The notes: a model not told the origin generated them from the sequence alone. A stretch of 64,000 nucleotides of DNA from Paenibacillus sp. VTT E-133291 (GCF_002264395.1 NZ_NFVA01000001.1:1-64000); one strand, 5' to 3'; counted from the first letter of the stretch, positions 1 through 9,706 are shown. A program made the numbers and translations.

Positions 1-63
1 CACTGTGAAGCGCTTGCTCGGCAGAGAGCCCCTACGCTAAATGCTTTTCTGCATGAGTGGTAG
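1..63 (+). pseudogene. C-terminal end of an upstream gene, possibly NmrA/SDR-type NAD(P)-binding protein
   Basis: Only the last twenty or so codons lie in the window. Frame 2 reads T-V-K-R-L-L-G-R-E-P and then runs into a stop at 38-40. Frame 1 reads T-L-N-A-F-L-H-E-W and stops at 61-63. Joined, they resemble the usual tail of NmrA-like NAD(P)-binding proteins (a 'LLGR.P.TL..FL' ending), which would need one extra C in the C4 run at about 30-33. The family guess rests on a very short stretch. The piece could equally be two unrelated frames. Confidence 0.3.
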
Positions 64-427
64 AAAATTTCCGGTAGACGCGGAGTCCACCTATTTTGAA
101 ATTTGTGTCGTCGTTGGCAGCATTTTATTCCGATCTCAGACAAGTCTTTGAGCTGACGAAAAACGATACTTTAATAAATAAGCAGCAGTCTAGGGCATTA
201 TTTTCCTTGAACAAGGGTAATGGTTCTAGAGTATGATAGCGGAATTCTTGGATGAGAGATCAGGATTACTGATGTACAAGGTAGAAGACAACTGAAAGTA
301 GAACAAAAGAGTGAATTCCTTCCAAAAGCGCCGTAAGGCGTTTTTCATTGTGCAGTTTGTCTTTGAAATCCGATATGATACTATAAGCTTAATGTGCTGA
401 AAACGTATAAAAGAGAGGGATACATAT
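64..427. other. Intergenic region before the AlaX-like gene
   Basis: No convincing coding region on either strand. It holds a terminator hairpin at 324-345 and, just before the next gene, a weak promoter-like stretch (TTGTCT at 357-362 and an AT-rich TACTAT at 379-384). Nothing else recognisable. Confidence 0.5.
324..345 (+). terminator. Small rho-independent terminator
   Basis: CGCC at 329-332, loop GTAA and GGCG at 337-340. A/T pairs extend the stem and a T5 run follows. No gene ends directly upstream, so it probably ends read-through from the gene at the left edge. Confidence 0.6.
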
Positions 428-1588
428 ATGACCAACAAGCTATACTACAATTCTACATACCTTACTGATTGGGAGACTTGTATCGCTGAAACCATAGAAC
501 GAGAAGATGGACTCTATGTTATTTTGGAGGAGACGGCTTTTTATCCGCATGGCGGTGGGCAACCTTGTGATTTAGGGACTGTTGGGGATATCCCGGTACT
601 TGATGTAATCAGTGAGGAAGATCTTGTCCTGCATAAGCTGGAACGTCTGCCTGATGATTTATCCGTCACTTGTCAAATCGATTGGAAGAGAAGATTTGAT
701 CATATGCAGCAGCATAGTGGACAACACTTGCTCTCAGCCACCTGTCTCGACTTGTACCAGTTTATGACTCTAAGCTTTCATTTGGGTGAGGATTATTGCA
801 CTATTGATATTGAAGCGCCAGAACTGTCGCCTAAACAACTTCATTCCATAGAGTGGGAGGTTAATCGGCAGATTTACCAGAACCATAACATCCTTAGCTA
901 TTTTGTAACAGGGGATGAGGCTTCACAGCTTAAACTGGTCAAACAGCCAACGGTGACGGAGAATATCCGGATTGTAGAGATCAAAGATGTTGAATATAAC
1001 GCTTGCGGTGGTACACATGTATCTGCAACAGGTGAGATTGGTATGATTAAGCTACTGAAAACAGAGAAAATAAAAGGGAATACACGGATTTATTTTAAAT
1101 GTGGATACCGTGCTCTAGCGGAATTTAATAACACACAGCACATCCTAGGAACATTATCTTCCAAATTGAAGACGGGAAAAGATGAAATCATCGATCGCAT
1201 TGAAAAATGGGAGAATGAACAAAAGCAGCTGCAGGCTGAAAATAACCTTCTTAAAGAGAAAAATGATGATTATGTCGTACAGGAACTTTTAACACAACTA
1301 GAAGGAAAGCAGATCGCTAAAGTGTTCGAGGATAAATCGCTGAAAGATTTACAAAACTTAGCGAATAAGCTGACTGCCAAAAGTGATGTTCCGGTATTGT
1401 TGGCTACTTCTGCAGAGAATAAAGTTGTATTTGCACAGAATGGCAGCGCGAAGGTCTCCTGTGGAGCCTTTTTCAAAGAGCATCTCAGTTCCTACAATGG
1501 AAAAGGTGGAGGCAGTGATAAATTAGCACAAGCTGGATTCCCGACATGGGGAGACGCTTTGGCGTTTTATGAGTTTGCTAGGAGTTAA
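428..1588 (+). CDS. AlaX-type alanyl-tRNA editing protein (long form, DHHA1 domain)
   Basis: Probable trans-editing hydrolase that removes serine or glycine mischarged on tRNA-Ala in the cytoplasm. The protein has 386 residues. The editing domain carries the zinc-binding set H96-S-G-Q-H100 and C193-G-G-T-H197, as in the editing half of alanyl-tRNA synthetase. A coiled stretch at about 255-285 joins it to a C-terminal DHHA1-like part ending in the glycine-rich 'GKGGGSD' motif. The aminoacylation domain is absent, so this is the free-standing AlaX-L form and not a full AlaRS. A GAGAGGG ribosome site sits 9 bases before the ATG. The gene is monocistronic, with a strong terminator after it. Confidence 0.9.
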   Translation: MTNKLYYNSTYLTDWETCIAETIEREDGLYVILEETAFYPHGGGQPCDLGTVGDIPVLDVISEEDLVLHKLERLPDDLSVTCQIDWKRRFDHMQQHSGQHLLSATCLDLYQFMTLSFHLGEDYCTIDIEAPELSPKQLHSIEWEVNRQIYQNHNILSYFVTGDEASQLKLVKQPTVTENIRIVEIKDVEYNACGGTHVSATGEIGMIKLLKTEKIKGNTRIYFKCGYRALAEFNNTQHILGTLSSKLKTGKDEIIDRIEKWENEQKQLQAENNLLKEKNDDYVVQELLTQLEGKQIAKVFEDKSLKDLQNLANKLTAKSDVPVLLATSAENKVVFAQNGSAKVSCGAFFKEHLSSYNGKGGGSDKLAQAGFPTWGDALAFYEFARS

Positions 1589-1607
1589 GATTGCTTTATA
1601 AAAGACA

Positions 1608-1650
1608 GAAGACCTGACTACGGTAAACTACTGTGGATCAGGTCTTTTTT
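1608..1650 (+). terminator. Terminator after AlaX-like gene
   Basis: Nine-base stem AAGACCTGA at 1608-1616 pairs with TCAGGTCTT at 1637-1645, followed by a T run. Confidence 0.85.
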
Positions 1651-1669
1651 ATGCCTAAAGCGAAAACAA

Positions 1670-1697
1670 GAAACTTTTTCCAAAATATACCGTCTAA
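1670..1697 (+). promoter_or_regulatory. ECF-sigma-type promoter of the CuAO-N gene
   Basis: GAAAC at 1670-1674 and a T5 run, then CGTCTAA starting at 1691, with 16 bases between AAAC and CGTC. This is the general AAC / CGTC layout of ECF sigma promoters. It closely matches the elements before the secreted PdaC-like gene (29246), oatA (30474) and sigV (32591), so it is a candidate member of the same regulon. Confidence 0.65.
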
Positions 1698-1733
1698 TTA
1701 CATATAATTTAAAGCCGAGGGAGACGAAAAGAA

Positions 1734-2876
1734 ATGAATAAATGGAAGGTAACGTTAGGAATCTTGACTGTTTTGATTTTAAGTACGGGGTATGGATCGG
1801 TATCAGCCCAAGCAGAAAAGCAAATTCAATTCAACTATAAAGAAATCGGAATCAGCAGTAAACAGGTGATCACGGAGAATACAACTTTTGTGCCCCTGAA
1901 ATCACTCGCAGATGCTATGGGGTATACATTATCTTGGGATCAATCATCCCAAACGGCCAAGCTTGTTCGTCCTGAGCGTGAGGTTATCTTCACAGCCGGT
2001 ACTGTAAAGTCAAAAGTGAACGGGGCGGTAATGACCTTAACAACATCCCCGCGTATTATAAAAGGCACGGTGTATGTGCCATTGGTCTCAGCGGTCAGTG
2101 TACTTGGAGGTAAAGCGGGGCTTAATAAAACGGATGGCGTTATCCAAATTGTAGATGAAGCTAAATTGGTTTCTGCTTCTGTAGATGGAAGATCCTATTG
2201 GATATCTCAGAAAAACGGAAATTTGTATTACCGTGCTACGTCAGCTGGAAAACCCGTAATTATTGGGCAACTACCTTTTAAGGAATCTGCGTACAACTAC
2301 GCTTTTGAGATTAAAAAAATGGCCAATGGTACGGACCTACTCCAGTTGACGGACAATCATTATGCCATGTTCACGGATTTCAATAGCAGTTATCAAGTAT
2401 TGGTCAAAGCGGGCACTATTCTCAAGCAAATGGACTATCATTACAACAACTCGGCTTATATCCATGCACCACAAGTGCCTTCCACTCAGGTGTATATGAC
2501 CGATGGGAAGAATGTGCAATATATTTCTAAGGATGGCGGTTTGGGCAAGTTATTTGAGATGGAAAAGTTAACAGGAGCAACTGGAGATTTCATAGTGGAG
2601 TATGCTGCGGAAGATGTGGCGCTCATACGTTTATTAGATACGACACACTTATATTTGGTTTATAGCAGCAGTGGGAAAATCATCAATCTCAGCGAACAAC
2701 TCATTACCAGTGAGGATCGTAAAGAATGGGATAGAGTAAATGATGGCAGAGATCCATATGTATTGACCAGAATGTTAGTGTTGAAGAGTCGCAAAGGGAA
2801 TGTAATGACATTCACCTATACTCCAATCCTTGAGGAAAAAACAAAAACAGTGACATTTACACTTCAAACAAATTAA
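1734..2876 (+). CDS. Secreted protein with copper amine oxidase N-terminal-like domain
   Basis: A 380-residue exported protein of unknown exact role. A signal peptide covers about residues 1-26 (basic start, hydrophobic core, A-Q-A end). A Cu_amine_oxidN1-type domain follows at about 30-145, recognisable from the repeated 'FVPLKSLADAMG' and 'VYVPLVSAVSVLG' segments. This small fold is very common in Paenibacillus surface proteins and carries no oxidase chemistry. The C-terminal 230 residues look like a beta-rich, WG/propeller-type region without a family I can name. The ribosome site is AGGGAGA. The upstream ECF-type promoter suggests an envelope-stress role. That last point is inference from the shared promoter motif. 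Confidence 0.7.
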   Translation: MNKWKVTLGILTVLILSTGYGSVSAQAEKQIQFNYKEIGISSKQVITENTTFVPLKSLADAMGYTLSWDQSSQTAKLVRPEREVIFTAGTVKSKVNGAVMTLTTSPRIIKGTVYVPLVSAVSVLGGKAGLNKTDGVIQIVDEAKLVSASVDGRSYWISQKNGNLYYRATSAGKPVIIGQLPFKESAYNYAFEIKKMANGTDLLQLTDNHYAMFTDFNSSYQVLVKAGTILKQMDYHYNNSAYIHAPQVPSTQVYMTDGKNVQYISKDGGLGKLFEMEKLTGATGDFIVEYAAEDVALIRLLDTTHLYLVYSSSGKIINLSEQLITSEDRKEWDRVNDGRDPYVLTRMLVLKSRKGNVMTFTYTPILEEKTKTVTFTLQTN

Positions 2877-2901
2877 TTTCAATCACTTTTATGTAATAAG
2901 T

Positions 2902-2936
2902 AAAAAGAGAGCGATGTTTAAAATCGCTCTTTTTTG
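2902..2936. terminator. Convergent terminator
   Basis: AGAGCGAT at 2908-2915 pairs with ATCGCTCT at 2923-2930, flanked by A5 on the left and T7 on the right. It can therefore end both the CuAO-N gene (+) and the deacetylase gene (-). Confidence 0.85.
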
Positions 2937-2945
2937 TATTTTGGA

Positions 2946-3746
2946 TTATTTCATCATCATCGTACTTCCACCCTTAATCTGAACAGGTTGATCATTTACG
3001 GATACCCAGACATCTATAGCCGAGTTGTTCCGGATGACCGTTTTGTCAGCACTCATTTTCAGTGAATATAGCGCAGCAACGTAATCATAAATCTCTATAT
3101 TGGTAGCGTACCAAATATCCGAATGTCCACCTGCTTGTTGGCAAAAGGATTCGATAAGCTCCCAATTGTTTTGCTGTGCAAATTCATAACTATGACCCCA
3201 AACATAACAGAGTCTCAATTTCTGGGATGGCCCTTCCATTGTAAATCGCTCCCATACGTGATGCAGATCTTCTATATGATGACATGTTGGATGCCACTCC
3301 ATGAAATTCAAAGGCATATCAAACTGTTTGGTAGAATGGACAGTTCGGCTATATTCAATCCCAACAGACTGTAGAGGAGCAATGATCTCCTGAGAATATG
3401 TACCGTAGGGATAGGACATGCCTCGTACCGGATAATCTACTAGTTTCTCCAGTCGCTTACGATCTTCGAACAGCTCATCGATTACCATAGGTAAAGGTAG
3501 ACGCTCTAGATGTGGATGGGTAACGGAATGGGCAGATACTTCATGGTTTTTGAGCGAATGTTTAACATCAGCAGAAGATAAGAACCCGGGTGCGTTTATC
3601 ATAGCGCTATTTAAATGGAAAGTTCCTTTAATCCCATATTGATCAAAAATCTCCGCCAAGCGAATATCGTGTTTTTGTCCGTCATCATAGCTCATGGTGA
3701 GCGCCTTGGGCAATCCGCCCGGGAATAAGTTAAATTGAAGTTTCAT
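2946..3746 (-). CDS. Polysaccharide deacetylase family protein (NodB fold)
   Basis: A 266-residue metal-dependent deacetylase of carbohydrate esterase family 4 type. The NodB motifs are visible: 'TMSYDDG' near residue 20 (catalytic base Asp and metal Asp), 'HSVTH' at about 75 (the two metal His), and 'SYPYG' at about 112. There is no signal peptide or membrane segment, so it is probably cytoplasmic. This is more like the short deacetylases acting on soluble N-acetyl sugars than wall-modifying PdaA/PdaC enzymes. The substrate cannot be told. The gene is convergent with its left neighbour. Its 5' end lies close to the ABC exporter start. Confidence 0.8.
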   Translation of the reverse strand: MKLQFNLFPGGLPKALTMSYDDGQKHDIRLAEIFDQYGIKGTFHLNSAMINAPGFLSSADVKHSLKNHEVSAHSVTHPHLERLPLPMVIDELFEDRKRLEKLVDYPVRGMSYPYGTYSQEIIAPLQSVGIEYSRTVHSTKQFDMPLNFMEWHPTCHHIEDLHHVWERFTMEGPSQKLRLCYVWGHSYEFAQQNNWELIESFCQQAGGHSDIWYATNIEIYDYVAALYSLKMSADKTVIRNNSAIDVWVSVNDQPVQIKGGSTMMMK

Positions 3747-3854
3747 GAATGTACACTCCTGTTCATTTGGTTATTTCGAAAATTACCTCTTCCAATTATA
3801 ATCATTAAACGTTATAATCGGTTTCCACATCTAAACAATGAAAGTGTTTACAGA

Positions 3855-5624
3855 ATGGAATACACTTATAAGGAGAGATGCTGCCTGCCTGACTTTCTCT
3901 ATGTTGTAAAACTATTATATGTGAAAGACAGAAGAAACTCACTTTTATATTTTATCACTAACTTACTGAGTGCCCCAATCCTTTTTGCAGAATTGTTCAC
4001 AACGAAATATGTGGTCGACCTCATTCAGAACTTCAATCCTAACGCCTACCAACATATTTTGTTATTAGTGAGTTTGCTTATCCTAATGGTATATCTCGCG
4101 GGCATTAATAGTTCTCTTCGAGCCATTTCTATCACCAATTTAACATCCACTTGTATCTATGAACTGGAACATAGTATTTTGGAAAAGACTTCTAAATTAT
4201 CTACGGCACTTTTGGAAGACCCCACTACAAAAACTAAAAGAGAAAAAGCGAAACGACTTTCTTTGATTGATCTGTTAGACCTATGGACGAGCGTAACAGT
4301 TCACCTAATAACATTAGTTGCGTTAATGGTTGTCTTATCTGTTTATGGCTTCTATATTCTGGCTTTGATTATTTTAGGGGTGCAGATTCTACAGCTTTAT
4401 CTTATGAAGCGAATGTCACAGAAAGTAGAGTCCATTTCAGCGGATCAAACCTCCTCTATACGTATGATCAACTATTTAGTTGATTTGTTAGTTAATAGAA
4501 ATACGATTCCAGAAGTAAGCATGTATAGAATGTCCTCCTATTTGTTTTCCTCAATGAAAGAGAGCTTTAAGAGTAACTTCAAACAAATGCACCGTAAGGT
4601 TATTTATTCTGAAAGCCTCAACTTCTCCCAAAGCTTAATCATGATCTTATTAAATGGGACAACGATTGCCATTTTGGCGATCACGATTGGAAGTAGCGGA
4701 CAGAGCGCTGGACTGTTTGTGTTATTACTTCAGATATCCAGTCAATTATTCATCGTTATTCCTGCATTCACAAGAGTTTACGCTGATTTGGTGAAGAGTC
4801 GTTTACGGTACGAGGATTATACGTCTTATTTAGATTTGGAAGAGCAGGTACTTAGAGATCAGGAGGTGAACTCAAATAGAAACACGGATCCGATGAAGGT
4901 CCAAGTTCACCAGTTGTTTTTTAGATATCCGACCAACGCCAATAACACCCTTAGTAATATAAACATGACTATTCATCCAGGTGAACGAATTGCTTTTGTA
5001 GGTGAGAATGGCTCGGGTAAATCTACGCTTGTTAAGTTGATCTTAGGGTTGTATCCTGCAACAGCTGGAAACATCCAGTGGTTTAAAGGTGCGCATGAAG
5101 TCTTAGCGCATAATGTGACACAGGATACCAGAGTTGTTTTTCAGGATTTCATTAAGTTACAAAGACCAATTAGAGAAAACATTGCGTTAGGTAATATGGC
5201 TACTATTCATGACGATTCAAGACTATTATCCGCGATGAGAACAGCAGAGGCTGATCATTATGGTGTTGCGTTGGACTCCTTAGTAGGTCCTCAGTTTGGA
5301 GGGATAGATTTATCTGGGGGGCAGTGGCAAAGACTTGCAATTGCGCGAGCCTATCTCAATGACGGTGCTCTAATGATTTTTGATGAGCCGACTGCTGCCT
5401 TGGATCCTTATGCAGAACAACAGGCGTTTGATACTTTTATGAAATTAGGAGAACAGCAGACTTCCATAATTGTGACTCATCGGCTGTATATGTCCAAATT
5501 CGTCGATAGAATTTTTCTGTTTGAGCATGGAGAAATCGTGGAAAGTGGAACACATGATGAATTAATGAGGGTGGATGGTAAATACAAAAAGATGTTTAAT
5601 CGCCAGTCCTCTTTATATGTATGA
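3855..5624 (+). CDS. ABC transporter, fused membrane and ATPase domains (half-exporter 1)
   Basis: About 589 residues: an N-terminal six-helix ABC exporter membrane domain and a C-terminal nucleotide-binding domain with Walker A 'GENGSGKST', signature 'LSGGQ', Walker B 'LMIFDEPT' and the switch His in 'IIVTHR'. It very likely forms a heterodimer with the product of the next gene, which overlaps or lies a few bases away. The substrate is unknown. The start is uncertain: the open frame extends upstream without a ribosome site. I prefer the ATG at 3855, but an AAGGAG at 3870-3875 followed by an in-frame CTG at 3885 is a rival. Two TATAAT boxes lie upstream (3797 and 3813). Confidence 0.75.
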   Translation: MEYTYKERCCLPDFLYVVKLLYVKDRRNSLLYFITNLLSAPILFAELFTTKYVVDLIQNFNPNAYQHILLLVSLLILMVYLAGINSSLRAISITNLTSTCIYELEHSILEKTSKLSTALLEDPTTKTKREKAKRLSLIDLLDLWTSVTVHLITLVALMVVLSVYGFYILALIILGVQILQLYLMKRMSQKVESISADQTSSIRMINYLVDLLVNRNTIPEVSMYRMSSYLFSSMKESFKSNFKQMHRKVIYSESLNFSQSLIMILLNGTTIAILAITIGSSGQSAGLFVLLLQISSQLFIVIPAFTRVYADLVKSRLRYEDYTSYLDLEEQVLRDQEVNSNRNTDPMKVQVHQLFFRYPTNANNTLSNINMTIHPGERIAFVGENGSGKSTLVKLILGLYPATAGNIQWFKGAHEVLAHNVTQDTRVVFQDFIKLQRPIRENIALGNMATIHDDSRLLSAMRTAEADHYGVALDSLVGPQFGGIDLSGGQWQRLAIARAYLNDGALMIFDEPTAALDPYAEQQAFDTFMKLGEQQTSIIVTHRLYMSKFVDRIFLFEHGEIVESGTHDELMRVDGKYKKMFNRQSSLYV

Positions 5625-5638
5625 GAAAGGAGCGATTC

Positions 5639-7380
5639 ATGCTGAAGTCTGACATATCTAATTTTGTAATAATACTCATGAGAATGGTTAAAAAAAGTCC
5701 GATGACCTCAACGATCACTATCATAGTCCCTATAATCAGTGGATTATTAACTTTTTATTCTTACGCTGTCCAAGTGAATATCATCAACGGTGTGGCTCGC
5801 GGTGTTATGACCCTGCTCCCTATTCTATGGTTTGTTGTGATTCATGGCGTACAAGCTTGTTCATTAAGCATAACCAACATGATGAAGAATCGAATGAATG
5901 CGGAACTAACCCTAGCTTTTCAATCCGAATTGATAGATATTGCAAACCGGGTTGATTTTGAGGATTTTGATGATGAAGAGTTTGGAAATAAACTGCAAAG
6001 AGCTAAAAAGGTAGTTGGAGAAGATTTAGAGGGATTACAGGTTTTTTGGTATCGAGTGTAGGAATTATCTCAGGATTAATAAGCATCATCTGGTTGTCGG
6101 CGACAAGTGGTTATTTCTTGGTCACATTCGTAGTAACACTAATGATCGTGACTACCTTATCCATTCGATTATTTACGGAAATTAAAGTGAGAAGAACAGG
6201 AAGAGAGCTCACCTTTGATGGAAGAATGGGTGACTATCTTGCTAACACTTTGGAAGACCCTAATGCGATTAGAGAAATGCGAATGTATAACTCCATCTCT
6301 TATTTTACAAATCTCTGGGCAATGATTATGAAGAAGCAGCATAATAAAAGATTTAGCGCCAGAAAATTCGAGATCAAAACAGGGATGGTCGTGGGTATGG
6401 TCCAGACGAGTGCTATCTTTGTAGTTCTAGTGTACCTGTTAAACAAAATGGGGGATTCTAATACAGTTACAATTGGAACAATTTCGGTGTTATTTCTAGC
6501 GCTGTTATCGAGTGGTGGTAAGATTATGAGTTTGACCTGGCCATTAAGCAAGCTTTACATCAGCAGTAGCAAATTATATGACTTAAATGAAGTACTTACA
6601 TATAAGAACAGGGATTTTCGCAAAAATAACATCAATAATTCAACTGATGCTATGCTCCCAATTAGCGTTTCAAATGTCTATTTTAAATACGCCAAATCGA
6701 ACAAGAATGTCTTATCTAACATCAATATGACCATAAAGCCAGGTGAGAAAATAGCCATCGTCGGTGAAAATGGAGCAGGGAAATCTACGTTGATTAAAAT
6801 GTTGTTAGCTCAATATAGACCAAGCTCCGGAACGATTTGCTGGAAGGGTCATTTAGAACCTCACGGAAAGGTGTCCGTCGTATTCCAGAATGCTGTAAAG
6901 TTTGAACTGACACTAAGAGAAAATATCCTATTGGGCGATGCGAATACACCTTCAGATGATGCTAAAATACTAAGGGTTCTAGAACAATGTGAGCTGATAG
7001 ATTTGCTCCATGAATTAGGCGGATTAGATGTGAATTTGGGGCAATTAGTAGAAGGAAGCAGGCAGCTATCAGGTGGACAATGGCAAAAGCTGGCGATTGC
7101 CCGCGCGTTATACAATGATGCGGAGCTTATAGTATTCGATGAACCTACTTCTGCGATTGACCCGAATGCCGAGATGGAGATCTATACGAAATTATTAGAA
7201 ATCTGCCAAGATAAAGCAGCTATTTTTATTTCACATCGCTTGGGTTGGGCGAAGAATGTTGATACGATCTATGTTATGTATCATGGAGAAATTGCTGAAG
7301 TAGGAGATCATCAAGACTTAGTACATCACAATGGGATTTATGCAAACATGTACGCTTTACAATCCTCTTGGTATAAGTAG
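5639..7380 (+). pseudogene. ABC transporter half-exporter 2, frameshifted at a T6 run
   Basis: One gene split over two frames. The first part runs from ATG 5639 (AAAGGAG at 5626-5632) to a stop at 6059-6061. The rest continues in another frame from about 6046 to 7380. Adding one T to the T6 run at 6042-6047 restores a single frame of about 580 residues with a normal exporter membrane domain and an ATPase bearing Walker A 'GENGAGKST', signature 'LSGGQ' and Walker B 'LIVFDEPT'. The coding sense is intact on both sides, so the lesion is recent, a sequence error, or a slippage switch. Partner of the preceding half-exporter. Confidence 0.8.
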
Positions 7381-7424
7381 CTTATTAGATGTGATTGCGG
7401 TTGATATAAGATGGCATATTCTCC

Positions 7425-8321
7425 TTAACTATACTCATGAGGTTTACTAAAAAAATCCACAACAAATTTCTGGAATTGTATAGCCGCTTGCGATAAAAAG
7501 TGTTTTCTGCTCCAGGCGATGCCAAAAGTGCGCTGACAAAACGGATCGGTTATTTTCAATTGAACGATTTCTGTGTTTTTACTTCTCCTGCTTAAGGCTA
7601 AAGGGAGAGTAAAGGTGATACCCAGCCCCATCTCAACTAAGGTTTGAACGGCACTTACTTCTTCGAGCTCGAAAGCAATTAGTGGTTCGAATCCAGCTTG
7701 ACGGCAAAATGCATCTGTAATTTCACGGAAATTAGATCTAGAAGACAAAGAAATGAAATTCTCACCTGCAGCTTCAATCAAAGAAATACTTTCGCGATTG
7801 GCAAAACGATGATTCTTCGGCACACTTAAACATAATTCCTCTTCTGCTAAGGTAAACCATTCGATGTCTGGTCCGGTAACAGGTGTCGAAGATATACAAA
7901 AATCAATCACTGCACTCTCCAGATCGTTTCTCATTTCTAATGCTGAGCCAAGCTGACGCTGAATGATCCGAACGTGCGGGTGAAGGGTAAGAAACTCTTT
8001 TAGTAAAGTGGGCAATACATACGGTAGTGTTACTGCTATAGATATTACTCCATGTTCAAGTCCGGCCATATCCGTGAGCTGATGCTGACCTTCATCCAGT
8101 TCCAGAAATGCTTGCTCCACACGACGAAGATATATTTTTCCGAATTCGTTCAATTTTAAATTTCTGCCTTGGCGTTCAAATAAGGGAACACCTAAGCTTT
8201 TCTCCAAACGTTGGATGGAATTGCTAAGTGAGGGTTGAGATACATTTAATTCTTTGGCGGCATTAGTCATGTGCTCAAGACGAGCAACTACACGGAAATA
8301 TTGAAGCTGAAGGAATTCCAT
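7425..8321 (-). CDS. LysR-family transcriptional regulator
   Basis: A 298-residue regulator with an N-terminal winged helix-turn-helix ('AAKELNVSQPSLSNSIQRLEKSLG' region, residues about 20-45) and a C-terminal periplasmic-binding-protein-like effector domain (about 90-290). It is divergent from the MFS transporter gene, the usual arrangement for a LysR regulator and its target. A perfect 7-6-7 inverted repeat in the shared intergenic region (8352-8371) is the likely operator. The ligand is unknown. Standard length for the family. Confidence 0.9.
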   Translation of the reverse strand: MEFLQLQYFRVVARLEHMTNAAKELNVSQPSLSNSIQRLEKSLGVPLFERQGRNLKLNEFGKIYLRRVEQAFLELDEGQHQLTDMAGLEHGVISIAVTLPYVLPTLLKEFLTLHPHVRIIQRQLGSALEMRNDLESAVIDFCISSTPVTGPDIEWFTLAEEELCLSVPKNHRFANRESISLIEAAGENFISLSSRSNFREITDAFCRQAGFEPLIAFELEEVSAVQTLVEMGLGITFTLPLALSRRSKNTEIVQLKITDPFCQRTFGIAWSRKHFLSQAAIQFQKFVVDFFSKPHEYS

Positions 8322-8351
8322 AACATTGACCTCTCTTTATTCATAACTCTA

Positions 8352-8371
8352 ATATGATATATCCATCATAT
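8352..8371. promoter_or_regulatory. Inverted repeat, likely LysR operator
   Basis: ATATGAT, six bases, ATCATAT: a perfect 7-6-7 dyad 10 bases upstream of the MFS promoter -35 box and about 30 bases from the LysR start codon. The position suits both activation of the transporter and autorepression. Confidence 0.55.
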
Positions 8372-8380
8372 AATATGTAT

Positions 8381-8409
8381 TTTACTTAATTAATTTTCGG
8401 TCCTATACT
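8381..8409 (+). promoter_or_regulatory. SigA-type promoter of the MFS gene
   Basis: TTTACT at 8381-8386, 17-base spacer, TATACT at 8404-8409. Both boxes are close to consensus and lie about 45 bases before the GTG start. Confidence 0.55.
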
Positions 8410-8454
8410 ATTGTAACATATAAAAAGATATAGGTAGGATGGAGAGAGTCTGCT

Positions 8455-9678
8455 GTGATTAGAGAGAAAATTTGGACCCGGAATTTTATTGTTGTTTGTT
8501 TGAGTAGTTTTTTTATGTTTCTGACCTTTTACATTCTGGCGACTGCATTCCCGTTATACGTGAAGGAAAGCTTGCACGGGAATCAGCAGCAAATGGGGTT
8601 AGCCATTACCATCTATGTCCTCGGAGGTGTATTGATCCGTCCTTTTTCAGGACAATGGGTTGATAAATTCGGTAAAAAGAAAATGGCGGTTATTGGGCTG
8701 GTCTTATTCCTACTCGCCTGTATAGGATACTTCGGAGCTAATGGAATTGTATTGTTTCTGGTGATTCGTTTCATTCACGGTATGAGTTATGCGGTTGCTT
8801 CGACAGCGACAAGTACAATAGCTTCCACACTAATCCCGTACTCACGCCAGGGTGAAGGCATCGGTTATTTTAGTATGTTTATGAGCATTGCGATGGTCAT
8901 TGGACCAGCTTTGGGTCTTTTTCTATGGAAAGATGAGAACATTCATGTATTGCTGTTAGGTGTATGTGTGATTGCTGCGCTTTCGCTGTTATTCACATTA
9001 GGCGTTCGTATGCCCAAAGAAGCGAAGGATACGGTTAAAGAGGCCATTAGGGAACCTGTGAAGATGCGAAAGGGTCTTCGCTGGAGTGATGTCATTGAAC
9101 CCAAAGCACTGCCCATCTCGCTTGTCGGATTTACGCTTGCGTTCTCCTATAGTTCTTTATCTGGTTTTATCGCTTCTTTTACAAAAGAAATTAACCAATC
9201 ACAGCTTACCGGTTATTTTTTTGTGGCCTTTGCGATTATGATTGTGCTGTTTCGACCGCTAATCGGTAAAGTATTCGATAAATATAATGAACATATTCTC
9301 ATTTATCCCGGAATTCTGATCTTTGCTGTAGGTCTGCTTAGCTTAAGTCAAGCTAAATCCGGATTCATGCTGATGTTCTCAGGCATCATTATGGGGGTTG
9401 GGTATGGCGCACTTATGCCATGCTTTCAGACGCTTGCACTAAAATTAGCCGATAAAGAACGTAGAGGAAGCGCAAATGGAACCTTTTTCTTGTTATTTGA
9501 TTTGGGGTATGGAGCGGGTTCTTATATTATGGGTGTAGTTGCTTCTTATACAGATTACCGTATGATGTACGAAGTTGCAGGGTTCGTGACGCTTATCTCA
9601 GTTGCTGTATACTATTTGCTTCATCACCTACCTCAATCTAAGCTTCGCGTTCAAAAATCTAAAGCTGACGTTGCATAA
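8455..9678 (+). CDS. MFS transporter
   Basis: A 407-residue major facilitator superfamily protein with twelve predicted hydrophobic segments, the conserved loop 2-3 motif 'GQWVDKFGKKK' (about residue 65) and a second-half counterpart 'GKVFDKYNEH'. Most similar in style to Bacillus YwoG/YfhI-type drug-efflux-like carriers. The substrate cannot be read from sequence. It starts at GTG with GGATGGAGAG just upstream. The divergent LysR gene is its probable regulator. Confidence 0.85.
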   Translation: MIREKIWTRNFIVVCLSSFFMFLTFYILATAFPLYVKESLHGNQQQMGLAITIYVLGGVLIRPFSGQWVDKFGKKKMAVIGLVLFLLACIGYFGANGIVLFLVIRFIHGMSYAVASTATSTIASTLIPYSRQGEGIGYFSMFMSIAMVIGPALGLFLWKDENIHVLLLGVCVIAALSLLFTLGVRMPKEAKDTVKEAIREPVKMRKGLRWSDVIEPKALPISLVGFTLAFSYSSLSGFIASFTKEINQSQLTGYFFVAFAIMIVLFRPLIGKVFDKYNEHILIYPGILIFAVGLLSLSQAKSGFMLMFSGIIMGVGYGALMPCFQTLALKLADKERRGSANGTFFLLFDLGYGAGSYIMGVVASYTDYRMMYEVAGFVTLISVAVYYLLHHLPQSKLRVQKSKADVA

Positions 9679-9697
9679 ATGTATACGTTCAGCTGTA

Positions 9698-9706
9698 TGA
9701 TATAAT
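9698..9706 (+). promoter_or_regulatory. Extended -10 promoter element before the Nudix gene
   Basis: TG-A-TATAAT (TG at 9698-9699, TATAAT at 9701-9706), 30 bases before the start codon. No good -35 box, as is usual for extended -10 promoters. Confidence 0.5.

Noticed and set aside
6036-6052. Programmed -1 ribosomal frameshift at GGTTTTTTGG
   Set aside because: The zero-frame codons GTT-TTT-TGG would force tRNA-Trp to re-pair with TTG, which is poor. An indel or slippage in the T run is a simpler explanation.
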